From positions 1 through 64,000 of the forward strand of contig NZ_FUXL01000003.1 of NCBI RefSeq assembly GCF_900167365.1: a stretch of 64,000 nt of DNA, read 5' to 3'. A program made the translations under genes and the position numbers. Numbering within the stretch: position 1 is the stretch's first letter; each line of letters begins with the position of its first letter. Under the pieces are notes generated by a model. It saw nothing but the letters and a program-made list of their open reading frames with translations, had not been told where the DNA came from and did no database searches. Positions 48,136 through 58,123 of this stretch are shown here, one piece after another. This DNA comes from Consotaella salsifontis. Lineage in GTDB: Bacteria > Pseudomonadota > Alphaproteobacteria > Rhizobiales > Rhizobiaceae.

Positions 48136-50384
48136 GATTGCCCCCGAGCAATGGGGAGGGTGAAGTTGACGGTTGTGCCGTGGTCGTCGCTGGCGACCGC
48201 GATTGTTCCTCCATGAGCCTCCACGATGGAGCGGCAGATGGAGAGGCCCAAGCCCATTCCATGCGGCTTGGTCGTCTGGAATGGCTTGAAGAGCTGATAG
48301 TGCAGCCCGGGCGCGAAACCGGGACCCGTGTCGCCGACGCTGACTTCGATGAGATTCGCTCCAGCCGGGCGAGTTGCGATAACGAGGGTTGCGGGCTTTA
48401 CCTCGGCCATGGCTTCGGCGGCATTGCGCACGAGGTTCGAGACGACCTGCTGAACCTGGACACGATCGACCGTCACGGGAGGCAGGTCGCGATGGTACTG
48501 GCGGACAACCCGAATTCTCTCATGACCCATAAGCGCCGTCTCGACGCCCCCCTCCACAACCTCGTTGACGTTCTTAACTTCTGGAAGCGTTCCAGGGTTG
48601 CCGATGAAATCGCGCATTCGCTGGATCAGGTCCGCCGCCCGCCGGGTTTGCTCGATCATCTTGCCGAGATACGTCTTGAGCTTCTCGTCGCCATCGGACC
48701 GCTGGTTGATCAGGCGCTGGACGGACGTCGCGTAGTTGATCGCCGCCGTCAGGGGCTGGCGCAGTTCGTGCGAAAGCATGCTTGCCATGTGGCCGGCCGC
48801 GTTGACGCGAGAAGCGTGAGCCGCCTCCGCCTGGAGGCGCCGCAGGCGCTGCGTGTCGGCAAGGCGATCGGTGACGTCGGTTGCCACGACGCAAGCGGCG
48901 AACACCTTGCCAGACCGGTTTCGCGCGGGCCACATGCGAAGAGAGACGTTGCGCCGCCCGCCGTTTTTGTGCAGCCAGACGCCTTGCAGTTCATCGACCT
49001 GCGTGCCTCTTGCCACCTTGAAGAGCGCGTGCCTCATGACGCTACGGTAATCCTCCGGCGCGATTGTCTCAAGCGTCGTGCCGATGACCTCCGCGGCGCT
49101 GAAGCCATAGATCGCTTCGGCTGCTGCGTTCCATGAGGTTACAGTGCCGTCGAGGCTTTGGGTGGCGATGGCGTCGAAGGAGGAGGCGACGACGGCGCCG
49201 AGCATCGCATCCCTCGACATGTAGCGGTCGAGCGCCCGCGCGAGGACGCCGGCCTCACCGGCGGCATCGACCGGCAGCGGGGTTAGCGGCTGGCCAAGCG
49301 GCTCAGAGACAGCGCGGGCCATGGTGCGCAAAGGGCGCGTGATCGATAGACCGATCGCGCCCGCCACCACCGCCGCGACGATGGCCGCGATCGCCCCGAC
49401 GATCATGCTCGAGGTTTTGACGTTGCTGATGCGATCGAGGAGCGAGGGAAGCGGCAAAGTTTCGACAATGGAGACGCGCCGCGTGTCTCCCAGCACGACC
49501 GGCCAAACCGTCGCCGCCACCGGGACCCCGTCGCGCGTTTCGGCCTGGATCGCCTGCGGCTCCGTGGCTTGGGTAAGTGCCGCGAGGCGAGGCCAATCAT
49601 CCTCGAAGCGAGCGGTCGGCCCATATCGGCGCGCGAAGCCATATACCGACGACGCATCCGCCAAATAGCTGCCGTCCTCGTCGACGAGATAGACCGAGCT
49701 GTCGGTGAAGGCGCGCGAGGTAAATTGGCGCAGGGCCGGCCGAAGATCGACCTTGAGCGTGATCAACCCGCACGCTTTGCCAGCGGCATTGAAGAGTGGC
49801 GTCGCCAAACGGAGCATCGGCATCGGCGGCGGCCCTATTTCCGGGTTGCCGCCATCGAACGTGATCCGCGAGATGAAGACCTCTCCCTTCCCCATATTTT
49901 GAGCCGCCGCGACGATATCCGGCTCCATCAGGGGTGTTCCAGGGGCCGTGGGCTCCGTGATTCGCACAGGGCCGCCGGCGGTCGCTCGCGATGCGCGCAA
50001 CACCTCGGCGGGCTCGGGAGCGGGCGAGATCAGGCGGAGCGTCAGGTCATGAGGATTGGCGGCGGCGATGGCGCCGAGCACAGCTGCAGCTTCCTGCCGC
50101 CTTTGCTGCAGTGAATGGGGCATCGCATCGCTGGACTCGGCACATTCGCCATTCGTCGCAGCCGGAATCGGGGGCATTTCGGCAAGAGCCAGGATGTCCG
50201 AGCGTGCGCCTTCGACGAACCCTTCAAGATGGTTGGCGATGAGACCCGCGTTTGCCTTCAAACCATTGAGCGTCGTGGGCAAAACAGCCGTCGTCGTACG
50301 CTCGTAGATCAGGAGACCGACAGCCGCCGCTGTGGCCGTTACCAACGCAACCATCGCCGCAGTCAGTCGAAGTGACAGGATCAC
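48132..50384 (-). CDS. FixL-like sensor histidine kinase with Cache and PAS domains
   Basis: A 750-residue protein. Helix about 8-28, periplasmic Cache-like sensor (about 35-330; VYLVDEDGSYLADASSVYGF), second helix about 333-355, HAMP-like stretch, PAS (about 395-510; FDAIATQSLDGTVTSWNAAA), then HisKA with the phospho-His in MLSHELRQPLTAAINY and HATPase_c (VVSNLVRNAAEAMAEVKPA, DTGPGF, GMGLGLSICRSIVEAHGG). It signals to the FixJ-like regulator. The start is GTG. No heme-binding motif is obvious in the PAS domain, so FixL-type oxygen sensing is not shown. Confidence 0.88.
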   Translation of the reverse strand: MILSLRLTAAMVALVTATAAAVGLLIYERTTTAVLPTTLNGLKANAGLIANHLEGFVEGARSDILALAEMPPIPAATNGECAESSDAMPHSLQQRRQEAAAVLGAIAAANPHDLTLRLISPAPEPAEVLRASRATAGGPVRITEPTAPGTPLMEPDIVAAAQNMGKGEVFISRITFDGGNPEIGPPPMPMLRLATPLFNAAGKACGLITLKVDLRPALRQFTSRAFTDSSVYLVDEDGSYLADASSVYGFARRYGPTARFEDDWPRLAALTQATEPQAIQAETRDGVPVAATVWPVVLGDTRRVSIVETLPLPSLLDRISNVKTSSMIVGAIAAIVAAVVAGAIGLSITRPLRTMARAVSEPLGQPLTPLPVDAAGEAGVLARALDRYMSRDAMLGAVVASSFDAIATQSLDGTVTSWNAAAEAIYGFSAAEVIGTTLETIAPEDYRSVMRHALFKVARGTQVDELQGVWLHKNGGRRNVSLRMWPARNRSGKVFAACVVATDVTDRLADTQRLRRLQAEAAHASRVNAAGHMASMLSHELRQPLTAAINYATSVQRLINQRSDGDEKLKTYLGKMIEQTRRAADLIQRMRDFIGNPGTLPEVKNVNEVVEGGVETALMGHERIRVVRQYHRDLPPVTVDRVQVQQVVSNLVRNAAEAMAEVKPATLVIATRPAGANLIEVSVGDTGPGFAPGLHYQLFKPFQTTKPHGMGLGLSICRSIVEAHGGTIAVASDDHGTTVNFTLPIARGQS

Positions 50385-50964
50385 GACGTTGCACCGCTCG
50401 CGAGCGAGGACGCGGCCGACAATCTGATCGAGCGAGCAGGCTGCACGTGCATCGATAGTATACCCTCGTTACCTCCGAGAGCGGCGACGATACGCTGCCT
50501 CTCTCGGATCATGCGTGATTCGTCTCCCTCTTCTTATACCTTCAGGTTGCATTCTTGTATCTTTCTCGGAAAAGTTTCAGTCGGGGCATCGCAGAGGTGC
50601 GGCGCGGCCGCTCGTTGATAAACAGGCTTTCAGTCGATCAGGAACAATAGAGAAATTCAAGAGAAATCCTGGGTCTATGATCCATTCCTGAAATTACTCA
50701 CGTACGCTACAAATATAACGTCGAACAATAAGTGAGCGTGAATTACAGTTCTGAGCCTTGGGCGTGCGCACGTCTTTCGATCGACGCAGGATCAAGCTAA
50801 CGATCCATCGCCCGCTGCGAAGAAATGGGCGTCGTGTGATTGGCTCATGAAGTGTCGCCGCTCACATCGGCCGGGTCGCCCGCTGAATCCGATCGTAAAC
50901 TTATCTCCCGTGAGCGCGGTCGCCGGCATCATGCCGTCCTCGACGTCGAGCAGGGGATTGAGTG
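50385..50964. other. Gene-free divergent region
   Basis: About 580 bp between the kinase and muramidase genes. Regions around 50520-50560 and 50630-50730 are AT-rich and could hold the two promoters. No ORF or motif I can support. Confidence 0.45.
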
Positions 50965-51789
50965 ATGGTTGCGATTTCGGAGAGCCTTGCGGCAGCCGCG
51001 CGGCACGTTGGCGCGAAGACGAATATCGATGCTTCGGCGCTTTTGGCTGTCGCGTTGGTGGAGACCAGCGGCAAGGCGTTCGCCATGGTTCGGGGCCGGC
51101 GCGAGCCGCTGATCCGCTTCGAGGGGCATGTCTTCGATCGGATGCTTCCCCCTCGATCGCGCGAGCGAGCGCGAGAATCGGGGCTTGCCAACCCGAAAGC
51201 GGGAGCCGTGAAAAATCCTGCCTCCCAAACGGGTCGGTGGCGCCTTCTCGACCGCGCCGCCGCCATCGATGCCGAAGCCGCCTATGCGGCGACCTCGTGG
51301 GGGCTCGGCCAGATCATGGGAATGCACTGGAAGGCGCTGGAGTTTGGCAGCGCCACAGAACTTGCCGAGACTGCCCGGCACTCCATCGAGGGGCAGTTGC
51401 TCCTGATCGCGCGCTTTCTGGCGAAGAACGGGCTGGACGCCTTCTTGCGAGCGGGAGATGTGATCGGCTTCGCCCGCCGCTACAATGGCCCAGGCTTTCG
51501 CCGCAATCGGTACGACGAGAAGATCGCCGCCGCCCTTGAAGCTGCGAAAACGGGCATCTTACCGGGCGAGATCGAGTCTCCGGCGCTGAAGGTCGGCGCG
51601 CGCGGCGCGGCCGTCACGGCGCTTCAGCGAGCCCTCGCCGCTCTTGGCATTGACGTGCGAGTGGATGGCATCTTCGGGCCAGCGACGCGGGCAGCGGTCG
51701 AAGCCTTTCAGATCAGCCGGGCGATGACCGCGACCGGAATGGCCGACGAGGCGGTCCTCGCTGCCCTCGGCGGCGGTCGTTCGGCATAG
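50965..51789 (+). CDS. Phage-type N-acetylmuramidase with peptidoglycan-binding domain
   Basis: A 274-residue protein. The N-terminal N-acetylmuramidase (DUF3380-type) has ALLAVALVETSGKAFAMVRG with the catalytic Glu in VETSG, PLIRFEGHVFDRMLPP, YAATSWGLGQIMGMHWKALE and GFARRYNGPGFRRNRYDEKI. The C-terminal PG_binding_1 domain (about 210-270) has LKVGARGAAVTALQRALAAL. No signal peptide is seen, as in phage endolysins, so it might come from a prophage remnant. ATG 50965 has AGGGG upstream; a GTG immediately before it is possible. Confidence 0.88.
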   Translation: MVAISESLAAAARHVGAKTNIDASALLAVALVETSGKAFAMVRGRREPLIRFEGHVFDRMLPPRSRERARESGLANPKAGAVKNPASQTGRWRLLDRAAAIDAEAAYAATSWGLGQIMGMHWKALEFGSATELAETARHSIEGQLLLIARFLAKNGLDAFLRAGDVIGFARRYNGPGFRRNRYDEKIAAALEAAKTGILPGEIESPALKVGARGAAVTALQRALAALGIDVRVDGIFGPATRAAVEAFQISRAMTATGMADEAVLAALGGGRSA

Positions 51790-51845
51790 GTGTCGGCGGC
51801 TTGGCGGTGGCAGACGGAGCTTCGGGCTCTATACTGGAAGGTAAG

Positions 51846-52565
51846 ATGACAGCACCTCCTTTGATCGACACAAGCCGCCACGCCCTTTTTCTCGACTTCG
51901 ACGGCACGCTCGTCGGGCTGATCGACGATCCGCAGGCCGTGCGGATCGAGCCGGCCGCGTTCGACCGGCTTGTCGAGCTTCAGAAGCAACTGAACGGCGC
52001 GCTCGCCATTGTCAGCGGCCGCAAGATCGCCGACCTCGATCGGTTCCTGTCGCCGATGCGCTTCGCCGCCGTCGGGGTCCATGGGCTGGAACGCCGCCCG
52101 CAGCCGGGGGCGGAGGTGAGGCGGCTTATGCAGCCGTCGGCGCTGGACCCGATCCGAGATGCGTTGCGCGAGGGTCTGGAACGCGAGCCGCGGCTCAAGC
52201 TCGAGGACAAGGGCATGGCGCTGGTGCTCCATTATCGCACTGCGCCCGATCTCGAATCGGAAGCGCGGCGCCTGATGCGCGAGGCCGCGGCGGACCGGGA
52301 TGACATGGTCACGATGAATGGCGATCATATCGTCGAGGTTCATCCTGCCGGCATGGACAAAGGCCGGGCGGTGGCCGATCTGATGACGGAGCCGCCTTTC
52401 GCGGGGCGGCGGCCCATCTATGCCGGCGATGACGTGACGGACGAATTCGCACTCGCATACGTTCGAGAGGCTGGAGGCATCTCGGTCAAGATCGGGCGGG
52501 CGGAGAGTTGCGCAGAGTATCGACTTGAGAATGTCGCGGCGGTTCACGCCTGGCTCGGCGCGTAG
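51846..52565 (+). CDS. otsB: Trehalose-6-phosphate phosphatase OtsB
   Basis: A 239-residue HAD phosphatase. Motif I is LFLDFDGTLVGL (nucleophile Asp at about 17), motif II AIVSGRKIADLDRFLSP, and motif IV IYAGDDVTDEFAFA-like YAGDDVTDEFA near residue 205. It dephosphorylates trehalose 6-phosphate made by OtsA, encoded 111 bp later. GGAAGG precedes the ATG at 51846. Confidence 0.92.
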   Translation: MTAPPLIDTSRHALFLDFDGTLVGLIDDPQAVRIEPAAFDRLVELQKQLNGALAIVSGRKIADLDRFLSPMRFAAVGVHGLERRPQPGAEVRRLMQPSALDPIRDALREGLEREPRLKLEDKGMALVLHYRTAPDLESEARRLMREAAADRDDMVTMNGDHIVEVHPAGMDKGRAVADLMTEPPFAGRRPIYAGDDVTDEFALAYVREAGGISVKIGRAESCAEYRLENVAAVHAWLGA

Positions 52566-52676
52566 AATGAACGGGGCGAGCGGCGCTGTCAGGCGCGACG
52601 GCTACCTCGAAGGCGAAGGAGGAAAGCAAACGATGCAGCCAAGGGACGGACTGCGGCGTCGGAAGGGTTGCAGGTG

Positions 52677-54071
52677 ATGGCAGAAAAGCAGCGTCGCCTG
52701 GTAGTGGTATCCAACAGAGTCGGGCCTCTCAAGGACGAGGGCAAGGCCGGAGGTTTGGCGGTCGGTCTCGCCGATGCTCTGCGCCGCCGCGGTGGCCTTT
52801 GGTTTGGCTGGAGCGGCGAGACCTCCGAGGATGGCACCGACAGCCCCGAGCAGACGGAGATCTACGATCATACGGCCATGACGACCATCGACATGACCGA
52901 GGAGGAGCTCGACGGCTTCTATCTCGGCTATGCGAACCGTTCGCTGTGGCCGTTGCTCCACTATCGGCTCGATCTGGCTGAATTCGATGACCAGTCGGAC
53001 CGCATCTACCGGCGGGTCAATCGGCGCTTTGCCGAGCGCCTGTCGGCGCTGGTCGACGATGAGGATCTCGTCTGGATCCACGACTACCATTTCTTCTACT
53101 TCGGAGACGAGCTGCGGCGCTGCGGCTTCAAGGGGCGGATCGGCTTCTTCCTCCACATCCCATTCTGCCCGCCTGAGGTGTTCTCCGCGCTGCCCTCCAG
53201 CCATGACCTCGTCAAGGCGATGCTGGCCTATGACGTCATCGGCTTTCAGACGGAGACAGACCGGCGCAATTTCTGCGCCTTTTGCGTTCATGAGCTCGGC
53301 GGCGAGGAGTTGGACGGCGGGCGCGTGAGGGTTGGCGACCGCACGACCATTGCCGCTGCGATTCCGATTGGCATCGATGCCGAGGGGTTTGCGCGTTTCG
53401 CGCTTTCCGCCGAGGCCGTCGAGCACGAGGAGATGGTGCGCGATATTTCGCGCCACCGGCACCAGATCGTCGGCGTCGACCGTATGGACTATTCCAAGGG
53501 CCTGGTGCAGCGCATGAAGGGCTTCGAGCGGCTCCTGGAGAACCATCCCGGCGAGCGCGGCAATGTCCAGTTCCTGCAGGTGGCGCCGCTTTCCCGCTCG
53601 GAGCTGAATGCCTATGCGGAGCTGCGCGACGAACTCGAACAGCTCGCCGGGCGCATCAATGGGCGCTTCGCCCGGCTGGACTGGACGCCGATTCAGATCA
53701 TGACGCGCGGCTTCACGAGGCGGGCGCTGGCCGGCATCTATCGGGCGGCGCGGGTCTGCATGGTGACGCCGCTGCGCGATGGCATGAACCTCGTCGCCAA
53801 GGAATATGTCGCCGCGCAGAACCCCGACGATCCTGGCGTCCTCATCCTGTCGCGCTTCGCCGGCGCCAGGGCCGAGCTGGAGGATGCGCTGATCGTCAAT
53901 CCGTTCTCGACGGACGAGATCGCCGAGGCGCTGGAGACGGCGCTGACCATGCCGCTGGAGGAGCGTCAGCGCCGATGGGAGAGAATGCGCGAACGCGTCT
54001 TTACGGGCACCGCCGAGGCGTGGTGCAACGAGTTTCTCGATCTTCTCGAATCGGTTCCGGATGCGGCGTGA
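52677..54071 (+). CDS. otsA: Trehalose-6-phosphate synthase OtsA
   Basis: A 464-residue GT20 enzyme. Motifs: [20 protein letters not shown] and [14 protein letters not shown] at the N-terminus, [60 protein letters not shown] and [17 protein letters not shown] near the C-terminus. It joins UDP-glucose and glucose 6-phosphate. GGAAGGG precedes ATG 52677; earlier TTG and GTG starts are possible. otsB and otsA are probably co-transcribed. Confidence 0.93.
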   Translation: MAEKQRRLVVVSNRVGPLKDEGKAGGLAVGLADALRRRGGLWFGWSGETSEDGTDSPEQTEIYDHTAMTTIDMTEEELDGFYLGYANRSLWPLLHYRLDLAEFDDQSDRIYRRVNRRFAERLSALVDDEDLVWIHDYHFFYFGDELRRCGFKGRIGFFLHIPFCPPEVFSALPSSHDLVKAMLAYDVIGFQTETDRRNFCAFCVHELGGEELDGGRVRVGDRTTIAAAIPIGIDAEGFARFALSAEAVEHEEMVRDISRHRHQIVGVDRMDYSKGLVQRMKGFERLLENHPGERGNVQFLQVAPLSRSELNAYAELRDELEQLAGRINGRFARLDWTPIQIMTRGFTRRALAGIYRAARVCMVTPLRDGMNLVAKEYVAAQNPDDPGVLILSRFAGARAELEDALIVNPFSTDEIAEALETALTMPLEERQRRWERMRERVFTGTAEAWCNEFLDLLESVPDAA

Positions 54072-54220
54072 TGCCACCGTCCCCTGTGGGGATTTGACGC
54101 CGGACCGGCCGCCTTCTAGACGGAAGGTGAGCCGGCCTCGCGGCAGGAGCCCCGTCCGACAGCTCGTGGGGGGAGCGGGGGCGCCAATGAAGGCCGGCAA
54201 ATAACATCAGGAGCGAACCG

Positions 54221-54862
54221 ATGGCTCAGAAGATCAAGGCCTTGACCCCCATTCTGACGGCGCAGCCCGTCATGCCCGTGGTGGCTGTGGAAAGCGCCCG
54301 TCAGGCGGTGGATTTGGCGCGCGCGCTGGCGGCGGGTGGCCTTCGCGCCATCGAAATCACCCTGCGCACGCCGGCGGCGCTCGACGCCATACGCTGCGTC
54401 GTGGAAGAAGTGCCGGAAACCGCGTGCGGCGCGGGAACCGTGCTGAACGCGCGCCAGTACGACCAGGCGGTCGCGGCGGGCGCCAAGTTCATTGTTTCGC
54501 CGGGCGCCACCATGGAAGTGCTCGACGCGGCGCGGGACTCTGCCGTGCCGCTTTTGCCGGGCGCCGCCACGCCGAGCGAGATCATGGCGATGCTGGAAGA
54601 GGGTTTCGAGCTGCTCAAGTTCTTCCCTGCCGAGCAATCGGGCGGAGCCGCGTACCTGAAGTCGCTGGCGCCGGTGTTCCCCAGCATCAAGTTCTGCCCG
54701 ACCGGAGGCGTCTCCACGAAGAACGTCAACGACTACCTCTCCTTGCCCAACGTGATCTGCGTTGGCGGCACGTGGGTGGCTCCCAAGGCGGCTGTCGAGG
54801 CGGGCGATTTCGCCGAGATTACGCGCCTTGCTGCCGAAGCGGCCAAGCTCGGCAAGGCCTGA
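54221..54862 (+). CDS. eda: KDPG aldolase (2-dehydro-3-deoxy-phosphogluconate aldolase)
   Basis: A 213-residue TIM-barrel aldolase. The catalytic Glu is E45 in AIEITLRT, and the Schiff-base Lys is K133 in LLKFFPAEQ. Other marks are CGAGTVLNARQYDQAVAAGA and FCPTGGVSTKNVNDYLSLPN. It splits KDPG to pyruvate and glyceraldehyde 3-phosphate in the Entner-Doudoroff path. The edd partner is not in the window. Upstream of it are otsA and a 149-bp gap; downstream the hydrolase gene starts 8 bp later. Confidence 0.93.
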   Translation: MAQKIKALTPILTAQPVMPVVAVESARQAVDLARALAAGGLRAIEITLRTPAALDAIRCVVEEVPETACGAGTVLNARQYDQAVAAGAKFIVSPGATMEVLDAARDSAVPLLPGAATPSEIMAMLEEGFELLKFFPAEQSGGAAYLKSLAPVFPSIKFCPTGGVSTKNVNDYLSLPNVICVGGTWVAPKAAVEAGDFAEITRLAAEAAKLGKA

Positions 54863-54870
54863 TTGGACGA

Positions 54871-55806
54871 ATGGCGGGGCTGGGCGGACTGCTGAAAGAA
54901 CTTTCCGCCCGGCTTTCTCCCTGGCCTGCGCATCGTTGGGCAGCGCGACGTGCTGGCCTGCTGCTTGTTCTCGCGGGGGCCGCCGTTCTGCCTGGATGCA
55001 CGTGGAGCGCCGACCTTCTTAACCTCCTGACGAGCAGCTCCGGCTTCCATGTGGTTCACGATCGCCGATATGGACCGGGAGAGCGCGGCCTCTACGACCT
55101 CTATATTCCCGACCGAGCCAACGCGCGTACGCCCCTGGTCGTCTTCCTCTATGGTGGCAGTTGGGACAGCGGCTCGAAGGACCTCTACTTCTTCGTCGGG
55201 CAGTCGCTCGCCAGCGCCAACATCGCTGTCGCCATTCCCGATTATCGGCTTTATCCCGACACGGTCTTTCCCGGCTTTGTAAAGGATGCGGCGCGCGCGG
55301 TAGCGACGGTCCACCGAGCCCTTGGGGAGGGGCAGTACCTCCCCGAGGGCGATCATCCCCTGTTCCTGATGGGTCATTCGGCGGGGGCCGAGATCGCCGG
55401 GCTCGTCGCCCTCGATGGCAGCTATCTTCGCGCGGAGGGCGCCGATCCTTCAAAGATCGCCGGGTTCATCGGGCTTGCTGGTCCCTATGATTTCCTACCT
55501 CTGAAGGAAGAGCGTTACCGGCGCATCTTTCCCGCCGCAACGCGAGCCCAGAGCCAGCCGATCAACTACGTCTCGCGCGCTTCGCCGCCCATGCTCCTCA
55601 TCGCCGGAACGGATGACACCACCGTCGATCCCGCCAACACGAGACGTCTTGCCGACAAGGCCAGCGCCGTCGGCGCAAAAGTGGAGGCGGCGCTCGTTCC
55701 CGGCCAGACTCACATCGGCGTTCTCAGCGCCCTGGCGACGGCGCTGCCGTTTCGCGACACCAGTATTCGCGCCCGCATTCTCGATTTCATTGGGAGCCGA
55801 TCATGA
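54871..55806 (+). CDS. Alpha/beta hydrolase with a possible lipoprotein signal
   Basis: A 311-residue protein. An N-terminal hydrophobic stretch ends with the lipobox-like LPGC at about 40-43, so it may be an anchored lipoprotein. The hydrolase core has VVFLYGGSWDSGSKDLYFFV (oxyanion-hole strand), the nucleophile Ser in FLMGHSAGAEIAGLVALDGS, Asp in LIAGTDDTTVDP and His in GQTHIGVL. The substrate is unknown; sugar esters are a guess. It overlaps the GNAT gene by 4 bases. Confidence 0.82.
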   Translation: MAGLGGLLKELSARLSPWPAHRWAARRAGLLLVLAGAAVLPGCTWSADLLNLLTSSSGFHVVHDRRYGPGERGLYDLYIPDRANARTPLVVFLYGGSWDSGSKDLYFFVGQSLASANIAVAIPDYRLYPDTVFPGFVKDAARAVATVHRALGEGQYLPEGDHPLFLMGHSAGAEIAGLVALDGSYLRAEGADPSKIAGFIGLAGPYDFLPLKEERYRRIFPAATRAQSQPINYVSRASPPMLLIAGTDDTTVDPANTRRLADKASAVGAKVEAALVPGQTHIGVLSALATALPFRDTSIRARILDFIGSRS

Positions 55807-56483
55807 CCAAAGATCTCGCGCGGTTCTCCCCGCGTGCCCTGCCAGGGGCCGAGACCATGTCCGGCAGGAGCGTGGATATCGTCCCCATCGTCGATGAAAG
55901 CCGCTTCGGCGAACTCTGCGAAACCTTTGCCGGCATCGACGAGGCGCAATGGCGTTATCTTGGATACGGCCCCTTCGGCGATGCGGACGAGCTTCTCGCG
56001 GCCCTTCGCAAGACAGCGTTTTCCAGCGGTCTTCTGCTTCATGCAATTGTGCCGAAGGATAGCGGCAAGGCCTCCGGCTGGATCGCCTTCATGCGCGCCG
56101 ACCCGGCCAACGGTGTCATCGAGATCGGCCATGTCAGCCTTGGGCCCGCGCTGAAGCGCAGTCGGGCGGCGACGGAAGGCTTCTTCCTGATGATGCGCCG
56201 GGCGTTTGACGAGCTGGGCTATCGCCGCCTCGAGTGGAAGTGTGACTCCGGCAACCAGCCTTCAAGGCAGGCGGCCGCGCGGCTCGGCTTTACCTACGAA
56301 GGCACGTTCCGCCAGCACATGGTGGTGAAGGGGCGAAACCGCGACACGGCCTGGTTCTCGATCATAGACGGCGAATGGCCGGCTCTCAAGGCGGCCTTCG
56401 AGGCGTGGCTGGCGGACGACAATTTCGACGGATCAGGCCAGCAGAAGCGCCGTCTCTCTGGTTTAATGACGATGAGTGCCTGA
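55803..56483 (+). CDS. GNAT family acetyltransferase (RimJ/RimL-like)
   Basis: A 226-residue protein. The RimJ/RimL-type fold is visible: VDIVPIVDESRFGELCETFA, WIAFMRADPANGVIEIGHVS (strand beta-4), FLMMRRAFDELGYRRLEWKC, NQPSRQAAARLGFTYEGTFR. The acetyl-CoA loop is divergent. Its substrate may be a protein amino terminus or a small amine. It starts with ATGA overlap to the hydrolase and has a variable C-terminal tail. Confidence 0.85.
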   Translation: MTKDLARFSPRALPGAETMSGRSVDIVPIVDESRFGELCETFAGIDEAQWRYLGYGPFGDADELLAALRKTAFSSGLLLHAIVPKDSGKASGWIAFMRADPANGVIEIGHVSLGPALKRSRAATEGFFLMMRRAFDELGYRRLEWKCDSGNQPSRQAAARLGFTYEGTFRQHMVVKGRNRDTAWFSIIDGEWPALKAAFEAWLADDNFDGSGQQKRRLSGLMTMSA

Positions 56484-56589
56484 GGCCCGCGCATACGCGA
56501 ATGAATGGCCCACCGGCCTCGGCGTCCGAGCCTGCTTCATCACGCGAGTCGTAAGGCGTCCGGCGACGCCGCCCCGGTGCCAGAAGCCG

Positions 56590-57051
56590 TCAGCTTCTGG
56601 CCGGGACAATGGTGATCAGCGCATTCGACGGATAGATCGACTCGTAAAGCACACCGTCGCCCGGCGCGAACTCCAGCACGGTCTCGCCGCCGCTGTCCGC
56701 CATGATCAGCACACCCGATGGGGTCGAGCGCCAATAGGCGATCTTGGAGAGCTCGGGCGAGGCCGAGCAATGGGAGACGATCGGCACACGGCTGAAATTG
56801 TGGTCGGCCACCTGAGGATTGGCCACCTTGCAAGTGGCGCCCGACCTCAGGTCGATCAGCCGAGCGGCCTTGGGGCCTTCGCGGGTGTCGCTCTGGATCG
56901 AGCCGGTGATCTCGTGGCTGGGCTGGACCTCGGCATCGGCAATGACGGTGGCCGGCAGCCCCGCGCCCGGGACAATCGCAACCCCCTGCACACGGGAAGC
57001 CAGCATCACTCCGGCCACGCCAATTGTAAGGGCGATCGCGGCAAATCTCAT
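56590..57051 (-). CDS. Secreted protein resembling AprI/Inh protease inhibitors
   Basis: A 153-residue protein with an N-terminal signal (about 3-23, FAAIALTIGVAGVMLASRVQ). The middle has two cysteines (ATCKVANPQVAD and PIVSHCSASPE), then KIAYWRSTPSGVLIMADSGG and VLEFAPGDGVLYESIYPSNA. This order of a Cys pair, W-x-x-x-x-G and L-x-D/S-x-x-G resembles AprI/Inh beta-barrel metalloprotease inhibitors. That assignment is tentative; it could be a lineage-specific periplasmic protein. Confidence 0.6.
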   Translation of the reverse strand: MRFAAIALTIGVAGVMLASRVQGVAIVPGAGLPATVIADAEVQPSHEITGSIQSDTREGPKAARLIDLRSGATCKVANPQVADHNFSRVPIVSHCSASPELSKIAYWRSTPSGVLIMADSGGETVLEFAPGDGVLYESIYPSNALITIVPARS

Positions 57052-57154
57052 CGCACCTACTCCGACAAGGTTTCGTTCATCCTATCCAAGAACCGATATT
57101 CAATAAAAGTTACCCGAACCTTTCCGTGGTTCGTTAACCATCATCACAGAAACG

Positions 57155-58123
57155 TCAACGATATTCCTCCCGCATTTCCGCCACGGGCGTCAAGGGCTTG
57201 CGCGTTTCAAACCAGCTCTTGAGGTTGTCTACGACCAATTGTCCCATGGCTCGCCGCGTCGCGCGCGATGCGGAAGCCACATGGGGGGTCAGCACGACGT
57301 TGGGGAGGGAGAGGAGCTCCTCGGGCACGTTCGGTTCGTTCGCGAAGACGTCGAGGCCGGCGGCCCGGATGGTTCCGCTCTCCAGCGCCTCGACCAACGC
57401 GGGCTCGTCGACGATCGTCCCACGACCGATATTGACGAGGATGCCGTCCGGGCCGAGGGCCCTGAGAACCTCCGCGTTCACCGCCTTGTCGGTTTCCGCG
57501 CCGCCGGGAGCCGCGATGATCAGCGTATCGACCGCACCGGCGAGTTCGACAAGGCTCGGATAATAGTCATAGCCGATGTCGTCGCGGCGCCGGCGGTTGT
57601 GATAGGCGACGGAGAGTCCGAACGCCTCGAGTCTGCGGGCGATGGCCATGCCGATCCGTCCGAGCCCCAGGATGCCCGCGCGCCGTCCCCTGAGGGTCGC
57701 CTGCGTCAGCGGGTAGGAGCCCTTCGCCTTCCACTGTCCCGCCCGGAGATAGGCTTCTGCGCGTGGCAGCTCGCGCACCGTGTTGAGAAGAAGGCCGAGC
57801 GCAGTGTCCGCCACCTCTTCCGTCAGAACGTCGGGGGTGTTCGTCACCATGATCCCGCGTTCCAGCGCCGCCGCCGTATCGATACCGTCGTAGCCGACGC
57901 CGAAATGGGAGATGATCTCGAGGTCGGGCAGGCTGTCCATCGCATCGGCGTCGACGGCGCCGAACAGGGCGACGCCCTGAATGCCGCCACGAACCTCCGC
58001 GGACAGCTCATCTCGAATGTTCCGGTCGAAGACGGTGACGTCGAAGGTTTCCTTGAGAGTGGCCAGCGTGTCCGGATTCAGGCGCGAATTGGCGAGGACG
58101 CGGATCGTCTTCATGTCAGGCAT
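57155..58123 (-). CDS. D-isomer specific 2-hydroxyacid dehydrogenase (GhrB/HprA-like)
   Basis: A 322-residue NAD(P)-dependent enzyme. NAD-binding GLGRIGMAIARRLEAFG; catalytic Arg in NIGRGTIVDEPALVEAL, Glu in DVFANEPNVP and His in VVLTPHVASASRATRR. HFGVGYDGIDTAAALERGIM is the substrate-domain signature. It reduces glyoxylate, hydroxypyruvate or a similar 2-oxo acid. It overlaps the LacI stop by 8 bases; ATG 58123 is chosen, with 58114 possible. The LacI gene is likely its regulator. Confidence 0.88.
   Translation of the reverse strand: MPDMKTIRVLANSRLNPDTLATLKETFDVTVFDRNIRDELSAEVRGGIQGVALFGAVDADAMDSLPDLEIISHFGVGYDGIDTAAALERGIMVTNTPDVLTEEVADTALGLLLNTVRELPRAEAYLRAGQWKAKGSYPLTQATLRGRRAGILGLGRIGMAIARRLEAFGLSVAYHNRRRRDDIGYDYYPSLVELAGAVDTLIIAAPGGAETDKAVNAEVLRALGPDGILVNIGRGTIVDEPALVEALESGTIRAAGLDVFANEPNVPEELLSLPNVVLTPHVASASRATRRAMGQLVVDNLKSWFETRKPLTPVAEMREEYR

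Noticed and set aside
54072-54220. Possible terminator or attenuator after otsA
   Set aside because: Short inverted motifs (CCTTC and GAAGG) exist but no T-run or stable stem was found.
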